Source: Chelatococcus composti (GTDB taxonomy: Bacteria > Pseudomonadota > Alphaproteobacteria > Rhizobiales > Beijerinckiaceae). Taken from it: a stretch of 64,000 bases of DNA. The position numbers were made by a program, and so were the translations under genes. The stretch covers positions 62,001-126,000 of the forward strand of contig NZ_JACHEH010000003.1 of the NCBI RefSeq assembly GCF_014201415.1. The letters run 5' to 3'. Positions 36,690 to 45,790 of this stretch are shown here, piece after piece (position 1 is the stretch's first letter; each line of letters starts with the position of its first letter). Below the pieces are notes generated by a model that did not search any database, was not told the origin of the DNA, and was given only the letters and a program-made list of their open reading frames with translations.

Positions 36690-36975
36690 CGAAACCGGCG
36701 CACTCCGCTCTCCGCGGGGGACGCGGCTTAAAGCAACGACGGAACGGGCTTTTTTGGTCTCTACCGACCCTCCAAAGGTCGGCTCGGGCTACCGAAGAGG
36801 CTTGTCCATCATTGCCAGGCGTGCGGAAGGCAATCCCTTCCAAAGCGTAGGCAGCACGTTCGGGTGTGAAACCCCTCGGCGCCGTCACGTCTCCACAGCG
36901 TGGCGGCGGAGGCTATCGCACCTGTGTCATGCCGGGTGGTTGTCCGCCCCCCGTTTGAGCTTTGGGAGCAGGTCG
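36690..36975 (+). ncRNA. structured 5' leader of ornithine decarboxylase (speF-like RNA motif candidate)
   Basis: The leader contains several hairpins: CCGCG/CGCGG near 36709-36724, CCGACC-CTCCAAA-GGTCGG at 36763-36781, and GGAAGG/CCTTCC around 36826-36841. The run GGTCTCTACCGACC, then CGGGCTACCGAAGAGGC, looks like the conserved core of the speF RNA motif described upstream of alphaproteobacterial ornithine decarboxylases. Position and gene context fit. That motif is a proposed polyamine- or ornithine-linked cis element; its ligand is not established to my knowledge. Match is from memory, not a covariance search. Confidence 0.6.
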
Positions 36976-38106
36976 ATGACCGAGCGCATTCGCGAATTCC
37001 TGCGCAGCCGACGAGAAGACGGCCCTTGCCTCGTCGTGGATCTCGAGGTGGTGCGCGAGAACTACCTCAGCTTTGCGCGCGCGCTGCCCGACACGCGCGT
37101 GTTCTACGCCGTCAAGGCCAACCCCTCGCCCGAGGTGCTGAAGCTGCTCGCCGGTCTCGGCTCCTGCTTCGACACGGCATCCGTGGCCGAAATCGAGATG
37201 GCCCTGGCTGCCGGCGCGACGCCTGACCGCATCTCCTACGGCAACACCATCAAGAAGGAGCGCGACATCGCGCGCGCCTACGAGCTTGGTGTGCGCCTCT
37301 ATGCCGTCGACTGCACGGAAGAGGTGGAGAAGGTCGCCCGTGCTGCGCCCGGCTCCAAGGTCTTTTGCCGCATCCTGTGCGACGGTGCGGGCGCAGAGTG
37401 GCCGCTGTCGCGCAAGTTCGGTTGCGAGCCGTCGATGGCCGTCGACGTGCTGGAGTACGCCCATCGCCTTGGCCTCGAGGCCTATGGCGTGTCTTTCCAC
37501 GTCGGGTCGCAGCAGGCCAACACCGAGGCTTGGGACCAGGCTCTCGCTTCGTCGGCTGGCATCTTCCGCGAGTGCGCCGAGCGCGGCTTCAACCTGTCGA
37601 TGGTCAACCTCGGCGGCGGTTTTCCGACGCGCTACCTCAAGGATGTGCCGGCGGTCGAGGCCTATGGCGCATCGATTTTCCAGGCGCTGTGCCGTCACTT
37701 CGGCAACGCGATTCCGGAGACGATCATCGAGCCGGGCCGCGGCATGGTCGGCAACGCCGGCGTCATCGAGGCCGAGGTGGTGCTCATCTCCCGCAAGAGC
37801 GCGGACGACGACATCCGCTGGGTCTATCTCGACATCGGCAAGTTCGGCGGCCTCGCCGAGACGATGGATGAGGCGATCCGCTATCCCATCCGCACGCCGC
37901 GCGATGGCGATGCGGTGGAGCCGTGCGTGCTCGCAGGGCCGACGTGCGATTCCGCCGATGTGCTCTACGAGAAGGTGCCCTATCCGCTGCCGGTGAGCCT
38001 GTCGATTGGTGACAAGATCCTCATCGAAGGCACGGGCGCCTATACGACGACCTACTCGGCAGTCGCCTTCAACGGCTTCCCACCGCTCAAGGCGTACCAC
38101 ATCTGA
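36976..38106 (+). CDS. type III PLP-dependent ornithine (lysine/ornithine) decarboxylase
   Basis: 376-residue decarboxylase of the alanine-racemase fold. The cofactor Lys47 is in FYAVKANP. Other landmarks are FDTASVAEIEMAL, YGNTIKKERDI, VSFHVGSQQ, NLGGGFPTRYL, IEPGRGMVG (phosphate loop) and the active-site Cys-Asp in AGPTCDSADV from the opposite subunit. The ATG at 36976 has GGGAG in position. It makes putrescine from ornithine. Homospermidine synthase follows two genes later, so the pathway runs ornithine to putrescine to homospermidine. A long leader suggests RNA-level control. Confidence 0.92.
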   Translation: MTERIREFLRSRREDGPCLVVDLEVVRENYLSFARALPDTRVFYAVKANPSPEVLKLLAGLGSCFDTASVAEIEMALAAGATPDRISYGNTIKKERDIARAYELGVRLYAVDCTEEVEKVARAAPGSKVFCRILCDGAGAEWPLSRKFGCEPSMAVDVLEYAHRLGLEAYGVSFHVGSQQANTEAWDQALASSAGIFRECAERGFNLSMVNLGGGFPTRYLKDVPAVEAYGASIFQALCRHFGNAIPETIIEPGRGMVGNAGVIEAEVVLISRKSADDDIRWVYLDIGKFGGLAETMDEAIRYPIRTPRDGDAVEPCVLAGPTCDSADVLYEKVPYPLPVSLSIGDKILIEGTGAYTTTYSAVAFNGFPPLKAYHI

Positions 38107-38228
38107 GCCGCAGCCCAGGACGGGTTCCGGCTTCGCCGTCGTCGGGAGCCGGGCTGCCGGCTCCCCTTCCTCAGCAGCGACCAGTGTCGCACGCATCGTC
38201 TCGCGCGCGGGACGGGGAAGGCATTGCC

Positions 38229-38795
38229 ATGATCATCGAACGGGAGCAGCCGCGCGACGCCGCGGCGCGCGAGGCGCTGCTTGACGAGGCCTTCGGCGAG
38301 GCGCGTTTCGGCAAGACGTCCGAGCGCCTGAGGGAAGGGCGCCTGCCGGCCGAGGGGCTGGCCCTGGTCGCGCGCCATGACGGGCGCCTCGTCGGAACCC
38401 TGCGGCTGTGGCACGTGACGGCCGGGCCGGCGCGTCCGGCCCTTCTGCTCGGGCCGCTTGCGGTGGCAGCCGACATGCGCTCGGCCGGCATCGGCGGGGC
38501 GCTGATGCGCCGGGCCATCGCCGATGCGGCGGCACTGGGCCATCGCGCGATCCTGCTTGTGGGCGATGCGTCCTACTATGCGCGCTTCGGCTTCTCGGCG
38601 GCGCATACCGCCGGCCTGTGGCTGCCGGGGCCTTTCGCGCGCGAGCGTTTCCTCGGGCTGGAGCTCGTCCCCGGAGCGCTCGCCGGGGCGCGCGGGCTCG
38701 TCTCGCCGACGGGCCAGCCGGCGGCCCTGCCCGACCTCGGCGAGCTCGTCGCCGCTGCGAAGCAGGGTGATGAAGGGCTCGCCCGCGCGGCCTGA
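38229..38795 (+). CDS. GNAT family N-acetyltransferase (YhbS-like)
   Basis: 188-residue protein with the acetyl-CoA motif LAVAADMRSAGIGGALMRRAIADA (about 75-98) and the typical YhbS-type sequence AILLVGDASYYARFGFSAAHTAGLWLPGPF. It lies between ornithine decarboxylase and homospermidine synthase on the same strand. This position is compatible with polyamine acetylation, but many such proteins have unknown acceptors. The start at 38229 follows the family N-terminus MIIEREQP. Confidence 0.9.
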   Translation: MIIEREQPRDAAAREALLDEAFGEARFGKTSERLREGRLPAEGLALVARHDGRLVGTLRLWHVTAGPARPALLLGPLAVAADMRSAGIGGALMRRAIADAAALGHRAILLVGDASYYARFGFSAAHTAGLWLPGPFARERFLGLELVPGALAGARGLVSPTGQPAALPDLGELVAAAKQGDEGLARAA

Positions 38796-38901
38796 TCCGG
38801 CATTTCCGATTGATCGCGTCGCACGGACATGGCTTCGTGCGACTTGCAGCCGTTTCGCCCGTCCCGATCGCGGGACATCGCCGCCAGCAGGAGGGGAAGA
38901 G

Positions 38902-40332
38902 ATGACCGACTGGCCCGTGCATGCCCGCATCGACGGCCCCATCGTCATGATCGGCTTCGGTTCCATCGGCAAGGGCACCCTGCCGCTGATCGAGCGTCAC
39001 ATCGCGCACGACCGGTCGAAGTTCGTGGTCATCGATCCCGATGAGAAGAACCGCAGCGTGCTCGACGAGCGCGGCATCCGCTTCATCAACGAGGCGGTCA
39101 CGCGCGAGAATTTTGATCGCCTTCTCAAGCCCCTGCTCACAGCCGGGCCCGGGCCGGGCTTCCTCGTCAACCTGTCGGTCGACGTGTCCTCCACCGAGAT
39201 GATGCGCCTCGCGCGCGAGTGCGACGCCTTCTACATCGACACCGTGGCTGAGCCGTGGGCCGGCTTCTACACCGACCCGCGCCTCACCATGTCGCAGCGC
39301 TCCAACTACGCGCTGCGCGAATCCGTGCTGGAGATGAAGGGGGCGCTCGGCCCCGGGCGCACGGCCGTGAACTGCTGCGGCGCCAACCCCGGCATGGTGT
39401 CGTGGCTGGTCAAGCAGGCGCTCCTCAACCTCGTCGCCGACCTCGGGCTCGACGAGCCCGAGCCGACGAGCCGAAAGGAGTGGGCGCTGCTCATGATGAA
39501 GGCCGGCGTCAAGGGCATCCACATCGCCGAGCGCGATACTCAGCGTGCCAGGAAGCCGAAGGAGCGCGGCACCTTCGTCAACACCTGGTCGGTCGACGGC
39601 TTCATCGCCGAGGGGCTGCAGCCGGCGGAGCTGGGCTGGGGCACGCATGAGAAGGCGCTGCCGCCCGAGGCGCGAGCGCACGATTTCGGCTGCGGCGCCG
39701 GCATCTATCTGACGCGCCCCGGAGCGGGCACGCTCGTGCGCTCGTGGACGCCCACCGCCGACGCCCAGCACGGCTGGCTCATCACCCACAACGAGGCGAT
39801 CTCGATCGCGGACTACTTCACCGCCCGGGAGGGCGGGCGGGTGCTCTTCCGCCCCACTTGCCACTATGCCTACCATCCCTGCGACGATGCCGTGCTGTCC
39901 CTGCACGAGATGGCGGGCGGGCAGTGGAAGGTCCAGGACGTGTGGCACATCCTGGACGAGGAGGAGATCGTCGACGGCATCGACGAGCTCGGCGTGCTGC
40001 TCTACGGCCATGCGCGCAACGCCTACTGGTACGGTTCGCAGCTCTCCATCGAGGAGACGCGCCGCCTCGCTCCCTACCAGAACGCGACGGGCCTGCAGGT
40101 AACCTCGGCCGTGCTGGCCGGCATGGTCTGGGCGCTGGAGAATCCCGACCGCGGCGTTGTCGAGGCTGACGAGATGGATTTTCGCCGCTGTCTTGAGGTG
40201 CAGCGGCCCTACCTCGGGCCCGTCGTCGGCCGGTATACCGACTGGACGCCGGTGACGGGGCGGGGCGTGCTCTTCCCCGAGGATGTCGACTACGACGACC
40301 CTTGGCAGTTCAAGAACGTCATCGTGCGCTGA
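38902..40332 (+). CDS. hss: homospermidine synthase
   Basis: 476-residue NAD-dependent enzyme, matching the length of bacterial homospermidine synthases. The Rossmann start IVMIGFGSIGKGTLPLI, then FVVIDPDEKN, NLSVDVSSTEMMRLARECDAFYIDT, VNCCGANPGMVSWLVKQAL and HAYHPCDDAVLS-type sequences are typical. It condenses two putrescines (or putrescine with spermidine) into sym-homospermidine, the main polyamine of many Alphaproteobacteria. GAGGGGAAGAG sits before the ATG at 38902. It closes the ODC-GNAT-HSS gene set. Confidence 0.94.
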   Translation: MTDWPVHARIDGPIVMIGFGSIGKGTLPLIERHIAHDRSKFVVIDPDEKNRSVLDERGIRFINEAVTRENFDRLLKPLLTAGPGPGFLVNLSVDVSSTEMMRLARECDAFYIDTVAEPWAGFYTDPRLTMSQRSNYALRESVLEMKGALGPGRTAVNCCGANPGMVSWLVKQALLNLVADLGLDEPEPTSRKEWALLMMKAGVKGIHIAERDTQRARKPKERGTFVNTWSVDGFIAEGLQPAELGWGTHEKALPPEARAHDFGCGAGIYLTRPGAGTLVRSWTPTADAQHGWLITHNEAISIADYFTAREGGRVLFRPTCHYAYHPCDDAVLSLHEMAGGQWKVQDVWHILDEEEIVDGIDELGVLLYGHARNAYWYGSQLSIEETRRLAPYQNATGLQVTSAVLAGMVWALENPDRGVVEADEMDFRRCLEVQRPYLGPVVGRYTDWTPVTGRGVLFPEDVDYDDPWQFKNVIVR

Positions 40333-40501
40333 GGCCGCGCCCGGCCGCTCGGCTCACGCTCCGGCAGCGGCTTGCCGACGCGGTTGACGTGGCAGCGCGG
40401 GCGTGGACAGACTGTCGACGACGAAACGCTTCGCGGCCGCGCCGCGCGCGTCCGTTGTCGGCGTTCCCCACCTGCGTCGCCTTGCCCGAGTTGTCGCGCC
40501 C

Positions 40502-40837
40502 ATGCCCTTTTTTGACGACGTCTATGCAGCCAAGTTGCGCGGCAATCTCGGCCTCGCAGATGCCGAATCGGTGATTGACCTGCGCGGCGTCTCCCGCCAG
40601 CGGGCGCTCGCCTCCATCCAGGAGATGCTGGAGCGCAGCCGCTTCGCTGCCGGCAAGTCCGTCGCCGTCCTCATCGATCCGGCGACGCCGACGAGCGGCG
40701 AGACCCTGTTCCAGCCCGTCGGCCGCCTTCTGCTCGAGGCGCGGCGCAAGGGCTGGGTGGCGCGGCTCACGCCGCTTCCTGCCCGTGACGGCGCCGGATT
40801 CTACGTGGCGCTTGCAGGCCGCGCCGACGCAGGCTGA
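40502..40837 (+). CDS. conserved hypothetical protein, possibly Smr-like
   Basis: 111-residue protein starting MPFFDDVYAAKLRG. The segment VIDLRGVSRQRALASIQEML, then VAVLIDPATPTSGETLFQPVGRLLLEARRKGWV and a C-terminal GAGFYVALAG, resembles the beta-alpha-beta layout of small Smr (MutS2 C-terminal) domains, but the catalytic HGxGxG is replaced. I do not know its function. It stands 169 bases after homospermidine synthase on the same strand. Codon use looks like a real gene. Confidence 0.5.
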   Translation: MPFFDDVYAAKLRGNLGLADAESVIDLRGVSRQRALASIQEMLERSRFAAGKSVAVLIDPATPTSGETLFQPVGRLLLEARRKGWVARLTPLPARDGAGFYVALAGRADAG

Positions 40838-41280
40838 GCCCTCGTCCACGCCGGCGATCGCCAGCGTCTCGCGGCGGTTGCGGAAGGCGGCGATGAGCGG
40901 CCGCGCCTCGGCGATTGACGCCCTCACCGCCGGCAGGTCGAGCGAGCGGGTGGGGCTCTGCCTGACCTTCCACACCTCCCGTCACCCACAGGGGGCCGGT
41001 ATCCTCCATGTCGCAGGCGACGATTTAGCTGCGGCAGCCCGGCATGTCCGCCGTGCCCTTGGCGATAATAGCCGCCAGCCTGACCCGCGCGCCGCGTGTG
41101 GCGATGGTCTGCCCGATCAGTCCGCAGGCGGGAAAGACGGAACACCGAAAGAGGGATAACCCCTAGAGGTTTCAGCCGATTTTGCTTTGCCGGAGAGCAA
41201 GGCTGGAAAGAGGGATGGCGGAGGGAGAGGGACTGACATCCAACCTTCTCTGGGCCGGAAACGAGTTGAAGTCGTTGTCT
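40838..41280. other. 443-base gap without a convincing gene
   Basis: Short frames on both strands lack recognisable protein features or ribosome sites. A minus-strand stretch near 41050-41120 reads as an amphipathic peptide with internal stops and could be a decayed gene end. This gap marks the change from polyamine genes to the metal-resistance and phage segment. Confidence 0.5.
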
Positions 41281-43277
41281 TCAACCCGCGCGCCGCGGGA
41301 TTTTCCTGCGATAGGCATGACGTTGGACGGGGGCGCTGATGCTGTCGACCGTCACCACCTGATCTGGTGACGCTGACTTGTTTTCGTTGCGGCGGATGGG
41401 GTCCCGCAGCAGACGCAGCCCGTTGAGCACCACCAGAACCGTTCCGCCCTCGTGACCGATCACTGCGAGCGGCAGAGGCAGCTCGAAGAACAGCGCGCCC
41501 GTCACCAGAATGACCATGGCACCCATGGCGAAGGCGAGGTTCTGCCGAATGATCCGCGCCGTGCGCCGCGCCAGTCGATGCGCCTCCGCGAGCCGTCCCA
41601 TGTCTTCCGACAGAAGCGCCACATCGGCTGCCTGGAGCGCGACGTCGGAGCCCGCAGCACCCATGGCGATCCCGACATCGGCGCGGGCCAGCGCGGCGGC
41701 GTCATTTACCCCGTCGCCGACGAAGGCGACCTTGCCTCTTGCAGCCAACTCCCCCGCCATCCTGACTTTGTCCTCCGGCAGCATGTCGGCATGGATTTCC
41801 TCGGGCTTCAATCCGAGCTCTTCGCCAATCCGCAACGCAACCGGACGGCGATCGCCGGTCATCATGATGATTGCGGTGACCCCACCTTCCCGCAATGCGG
41901 CAAGCGCCGCCGCAGAGGTCGGCGGGCCTGATCCGCGATGGTAACAGCTCCCATCACCTGCTGATCCCGCCCGAAATAGATGACCGTCTCGGTGTCCGCA
42001 GCCAACGCCTTCAGCATCGGGTGATCGATGGAAGCGTCCATTTGCCTGGCGAGTCGCGGATTGCCTGCCCATACCTGCCTCCCGCCGTCGTCGCCGACGA
42101 TGCCGGCACTCGGCCGGGTGATCACGTTAAGTACCTTGGCCGGTTCAACACCGCGGCTGACGGCTTCCTGCCGGATGGCTGCCGCGCTGTGATGTTCCGA
42201 GTGGGCCTCAAGTCCAGCCAGCAGCGAGAGGAAGCGTCGCTCATTGCCGTCGAGCGCCACCACCTTCGTGATCGAGGCCCTGCCGGTCGTCAGCGTTCCC
42301 GTCTTGTCGAAGGCGAAGGTGTCGACCGCCGCCAGCGTCTCGAGCGCGCCGCCGCCCTTGAACAATACACCTCCGCGCGCGGCAGCCGACAGGGCGGAGA
42401 GGATCGCGGCAGGGACGGAGATCACGATTGCACAGGGGCTCGCCGCTACCAGCAGGGTCGCTGATCGGTAGAGCGCCTCCTCCCAGTCGCGCCCCAGCCA
42501 GTAGAACGCGGCGAAGGCCAGGACGGCTCCGACCATGACCGCGACCGTGTAGCGTTGCCCGAACCAGGCACTGAAGCGCTCCGACGGAGCCTTGGCCGCC
42601 TGCGCCTCGGTCACGAGTGCGATCATGCGGGCGACGGTGCTTTCCTCGATCGTCTTCGTTACGGCCATCTCGAGCACGCCGTCGAGGTTGACCGTCGCCT
42701 CGAAGACCGGGGCGCCGGGTTGTTTGGCGACGGGCATGGACTCGCCGGTGATATGGGCTTCATCGAGAGAGCCCCGGCCGCTGACGATCACCCCGTCCGC
42801 CGGAACCCGCGCGCCAGGCCGCAGCACCACGACGTCATCCACCTGAAGATCGGCAGCAGGGACTTCCGAGACTGACTCGTCCGGCGCCTTGCGAAGTGCC
42901 GTCTCCGGCCGAAGCTCCATCAACGCCTCGATGGCCCGGCGCGCGCGGCCGAGCGCCCGTTCCTCCAGCGTCGTGGAGATGCTGAAGAGCGTCAGCAGGA
43001 CGGCGCCCTCGAAAGGCGCCCCGACGGCCGCAGCCGCGACCGCTGCAACGACCATCAAGAGGTCGATGTCGAGGATCCGCTCCTCCCACAAGGTGGCGGC
43101 CGCCCGCCAAGCGGCTGGCAGTCCGCCCGCTAGATAAACGAGCAACAGACCTGCGAGGGAAAAGTACGCGGCGGCGGCACCCTGCAGCGGCCAAAGAGCG
43201 AGTATGGCCAGAAGCATCCCAGCGACGGTCAGGACCGTCAAAACGAACGAACGATCGATCTCGAATGCTTTTCCCAC
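41281..43277 (-). pseudogene. P1B-4-type heavy-metal ATPase (CoaT/CtpD-like), frameshifted
   Basis: Two overlapping minus-strand frames make one ATPase of about 660 residues. Residues 1-450 (from 43277) hold the TGES actuator loop in DEAHITGESMP, the TM4 metal motif SPC (280-282) and the phosphorylation site DKTGT (Asp324). The other frame supplies the rest: MMTGDRR, VGDGVNDAAALARADVGIAMG and the TM6 motif HEGGTVLVVLNGLRLL. SPC plus HEGGT define the P1B-4 group (Co, Fe or Zn export). The frames meet at 41921-41928, where one C is apparently missing from GCCCGCC-GACC. There is no N-terminal metal-binding domain, as usual for P1B-4. It is either a recent pseudogene or a sequencing error. Confidence 0.85.
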
Positions 43278-43444
43278 TTCATCTCCTAATCGCGGCGCAG
43301 GCTCTCATGCCGAAACTATGCTTCCGGGCGCAACAACGCGCGCCGCCCGCCGTAGCGACGAGATCATGAACGTTCGACGATGGTCGCAGCTGGCTCCTGT
43401 CAGTGAGACTGGTGCCGGTTTCCGACAGAGTCGGCAAAGCCGAG

Positions 43445-43843
43445 CTATTCTTCGGTCGTCTTTCCGTCGAAGTGCTCGTGGGCAGCGTCGGCTTCGCCTT
43501 TGGTCGAATGGACGACGCCATCGACATGTTCGGGAGGACTGTAGATCGTGTAAAGCCTGAGGGGCTCGTCGCCCGTATTCCTGACATTGTGTCGCGCGCC
43601 CGCCGGTACGATCATCGCCATGTCCGACTTTATCTTGTGTGCGGCGCCATCGATCAGGATCTCGCCTTGCCCCTTCTCGACACGGAAGAACTGGTCGCCA
43701 CCGTCATGCACCTCTTCGCCAATCTCTTCGCCGGGCTGTAGCGCCATCAGGACCAACTGCATGTTCCTCGCCGTATAGAGGACCCGCCGATAGTCGGCGT
43801 TCTCCTCGGTCAACTTTTCGATGTCATCGACAAATCCGCGCAT
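43445..43843 (-). CDS. cupin domain-containing protein
   Basis: 132-residue single-cupin protein. Cupin motif 1 is EEIGEEVHDGGDQFFRVEKGQGEI (about 39-62) and motif 2 is MIVPAGARHNVRNTGDEPLRLYTIY (about 76-100). The start MRGFVDDIEKLTEENADYRRVLYTARNMQ is typical of small stress-associated cupins of this kind. Some motif-1 ligands deviate (VHDGGDQ with a single His), so metal binding may be altered. It lies between the metal ATPase and a DUF924 gene. Function unknown. Confidence 0.82.
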   Translation of the reverse strand: MRGFVDDIEKLTEENADYRRVLYTARNMQLVLMALQPGEEIGEEVHDGGDQFFRVEKGQGEILIDGAAHKIKSDMAMIVPAGARHNVRNTGDEPLRLYTIYSPPEHVDGVVHSTKGEADAAHEHFDGKTTEE

Positions 43844-44058
43844 GGTGTGCTCCTTGTATTTTGGCAGGCCTCTTTAACCATAGGTCCATCACGTGTGGAT
43901 GACCAGTCCGCGTGCTGCTGCGACACCAGCTGGCCTGAATTTGCCTCCACATTGGCCTCGTATAAACCTGTTGGCCAAATGGAGTGTTTCGTTTTGGACC
44001 TGTTGACATGGATGGGCGTTAGTCTCGATGTTCAGTCCCTCGGCGCACACGTTTTGCG

Positions 44059-44709
44059 ATGAAGAACACGAACAAACGCAATGAATGGCAGGTCGTACTC
44101 GAATTCTGGTTCCCTGAGGGGAACTCGCTCGACATAGATGCGGACGTCCATCGCAGCCATTGGTCTTGGCGGATGCGGGGCGGCGCGGACGACGAAATCA
44201 CGGCCCGCTTCGCGGAACTCACAGTTGAAGGAGCCGCGGGAAATCTTGACCACTGGGCCTCCGATCCCGAAGGCAGGCTCGCGCTCATCATCGTGCTCGA
44301 TCAGTTCTCGCGATCGGTCTGGCGAGGCGATGCCCACGCTTTCGCGCAGGACAAGGCGGCGCTGGCGCTGGCAATGAACGGATTGTTGAATGGCCACTAC
44401 GCCGCGCTATCAACGCCATGGTTCAAGGTCGTTCATGGTCTGCCACTCGGCCACTGCGAAGGGCCAGACCATCTCCAGCGCCTGGACCTTCTCATCGGAC
44501 TTCGCGAGGAGATCGCCGCAGAAGCCCCCACGCACCTGCAGCCGATTTACCGTTCGCTCGTGAAGCAGGCCCTGGACGTGAAGCAAGTGATCGCGGCGTT
44601 CGGCCGTCATCCCCATCGCAATCAGGTTCTTGGCCGCCGCTCGTCGCGGGCGGAAGTTGCATATCTGAAGGAAGGCGATTTCCCTCATGAGCGGGCGTTT
44701 CAAGGGTGA
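44059..44709 (+). CDS. DUF924 family protein
   Basis: 216-residue soluble protein. Family hallmarks are VLEFWFPE at the start, LALIIVLDQFSRSVWRGDAHAFAQDKAALALA (about 74-105) and YAALSTPWFKVVHGLPLGHCEGPDHLQ. The C-terminal FGRHPHRNQVLGRRSSRAEVAYL is the usual end of the family, a TPR-like helical fold of unknown role. The start at 44059 is the first ATG before the conserved FWF segment. It is transcribed away from the cupin gene. Confidence 0.88.
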   Translation: MKNTNKRNEWQVVLEFWFPEGNSLDIDADVHRSHWSWRMRGGADDEITARFAELTVEGAAGNLDHWASDPEGRLALIIVLDQFSRSVWRGDAHAFAQDKAALALAMNGLLNGHYAALSTPWFKVVHGLPLGHCEGPDHLQRLDLLIGLREEIAAEAPTHLQPIYRSLVKQALDVKQVIAAFGRHPHRNQVLGRRSSRAEVAYLKEGDFPHERAFQG

Positions 44710-45058
44710 TGCTTGGCCCCCGGCCCAGAGGAGACCTGCGGCGCGTCACACGTTGCGCTTTATCCGCCCCGTTCAGGGGCACGGTTTCTCCATCGAGAAA
44801 GTACTGGTCCTCATGGCGCTCTGGCGTGACGGGGCGCGGTCGGTGATGGCGTACGCGTCCGGGGGTAGCCCGAGTTCCTCGACTGACCACGCGCGCTGCG
44901 TCGATCAACGCAATGTAGCGCTTCTTCGTAGTTGTTGGTCGGGAGCGACCCGCTGCGCCTCTTGCGATGATGTCGACAAGCGCCTCGTCTCAGTGAGTGC
45001 GATGCTGCGATATTAATGGCCCCGCTCCGCGCAAGCACCTCAGCGGCAGAGGAAAATG
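44710..45058. other. 349-base gap without a convincing gene
   Basis: Frames on both strands are interrupted or lack family features. One minus-strand reading near 44770-44900 (AWSVEELGLPPDAYAITDR) looks protein-like but has no start and stops after a few dozen residues, so it may be a gene remnant. It separates DUF924 from the convergent arsH gene. Confidence 0.45.
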
Positions 45059-45790
45059 CTAGATCGAGCGTTGGTTGACGCGCTTGGACAGCTGCTCAGC
45101 GCTTTCCACCCGCTCCGAGTAGCGGTCGGTTAGATAGGCCGAACGGCCGCGCGTGAGATGGGTGAACTTCACGAGTTCCTCCATGACGTCGACGATGCGA
45201 TTGTAGTACGGCGACGGCCGCATGCGGCCGCCCTCATCAAATTCGCCCCACGCCTTCGCCACCGAGGACTGGTTTGGGATCGTCACCATGCGCATCCAGC
45301 GGCCGAGGATGCGCATCTGGTTGACGGCGTTGAAGCTCTGCGAGCCGCCGGAGACCTGCATGACCGCGAGCGTCTTGCCTTGCGTCGGCCGCACGCCGCC
45401 GAGCGACAGCGGCAGCCAGTCGATCTGCGCCTTCATGACGCCGGTCATCGCGCCGTGCCGCTCGGGCGAGCACCAGACCATGCCCTCCGACCAAGTGGCG
45501 AGCTCACGCAGCTCCCTGACCTTCGGGTGGTCGGGGTCTTCCGCGTCCGGCAGCGGCAAGCCGGACGGGTTGAAGGCGCGGGTCTCGGCGCCGAACCAGC
45601 GCAGCAGGCGCGCCGCCTCCTCCGAGGCAAAGCGCGAGTAGGAGCGCGTCCGGAGCGATCCATAGAGCATCAGGATGCGGGGCGGGTGCGCCGGCGCGCC
45701 GGGCCCGGCGAGCGCAGCCACGTCGATCGGCCGGAGCGATGCTGGGTCGATGTTCGGCAGGTCTTCGATCGGGACGGGATGGTCAGCCAT
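45059..45790 (-). CDS. arsH: ArsH organoarsenical oxidase / NADPH-FMN reductase
   Basis: 243-residue flavoprotein. The FMN loop is [24 protein letters not shown] (about 50-72); [22 protein letters not shown] and [29 protein letters not shown] are ArsH signatures. ArsH oxidises trivalent organoarsenicals such as methylarsenite. The start at 45790 has GGAGG eight bases upstream and overlaps the arsenite exporter gene by eight bases. It is the last gene of arsR-arsC-acr3-arsH. Confidence 0.95.
   Translation of the reverse strand: MADHPVPIEDLPNIDPASLRPIDVAALAGPGAPAHPPRILMLYGSLRTRSYSRFASEEAARLLRWFGAETRAFNPSGLPLPDAEDPDHPKVRELRELATWSEGMVWCSPERHGAMTGVMKAQIDWLPLSLGGVRPTQGKTLAVMQVSGGSQSFNAVNQMRILGRWMRMVTIPNQSSVAKAWGEFDEGGRMRPSPYYNRIVDVMEELVKFTHLTRGRSAYLTDRYSERVESAEQLSKRVNQRSI

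Noticed and set aside
44811-45038. Minus-strand 75-codon frame between DUF924 and arsH
   Set aside because: No ribosome site, no recognisable features and Arg/Pro-rich composition; treated as a gap with possible remnants.
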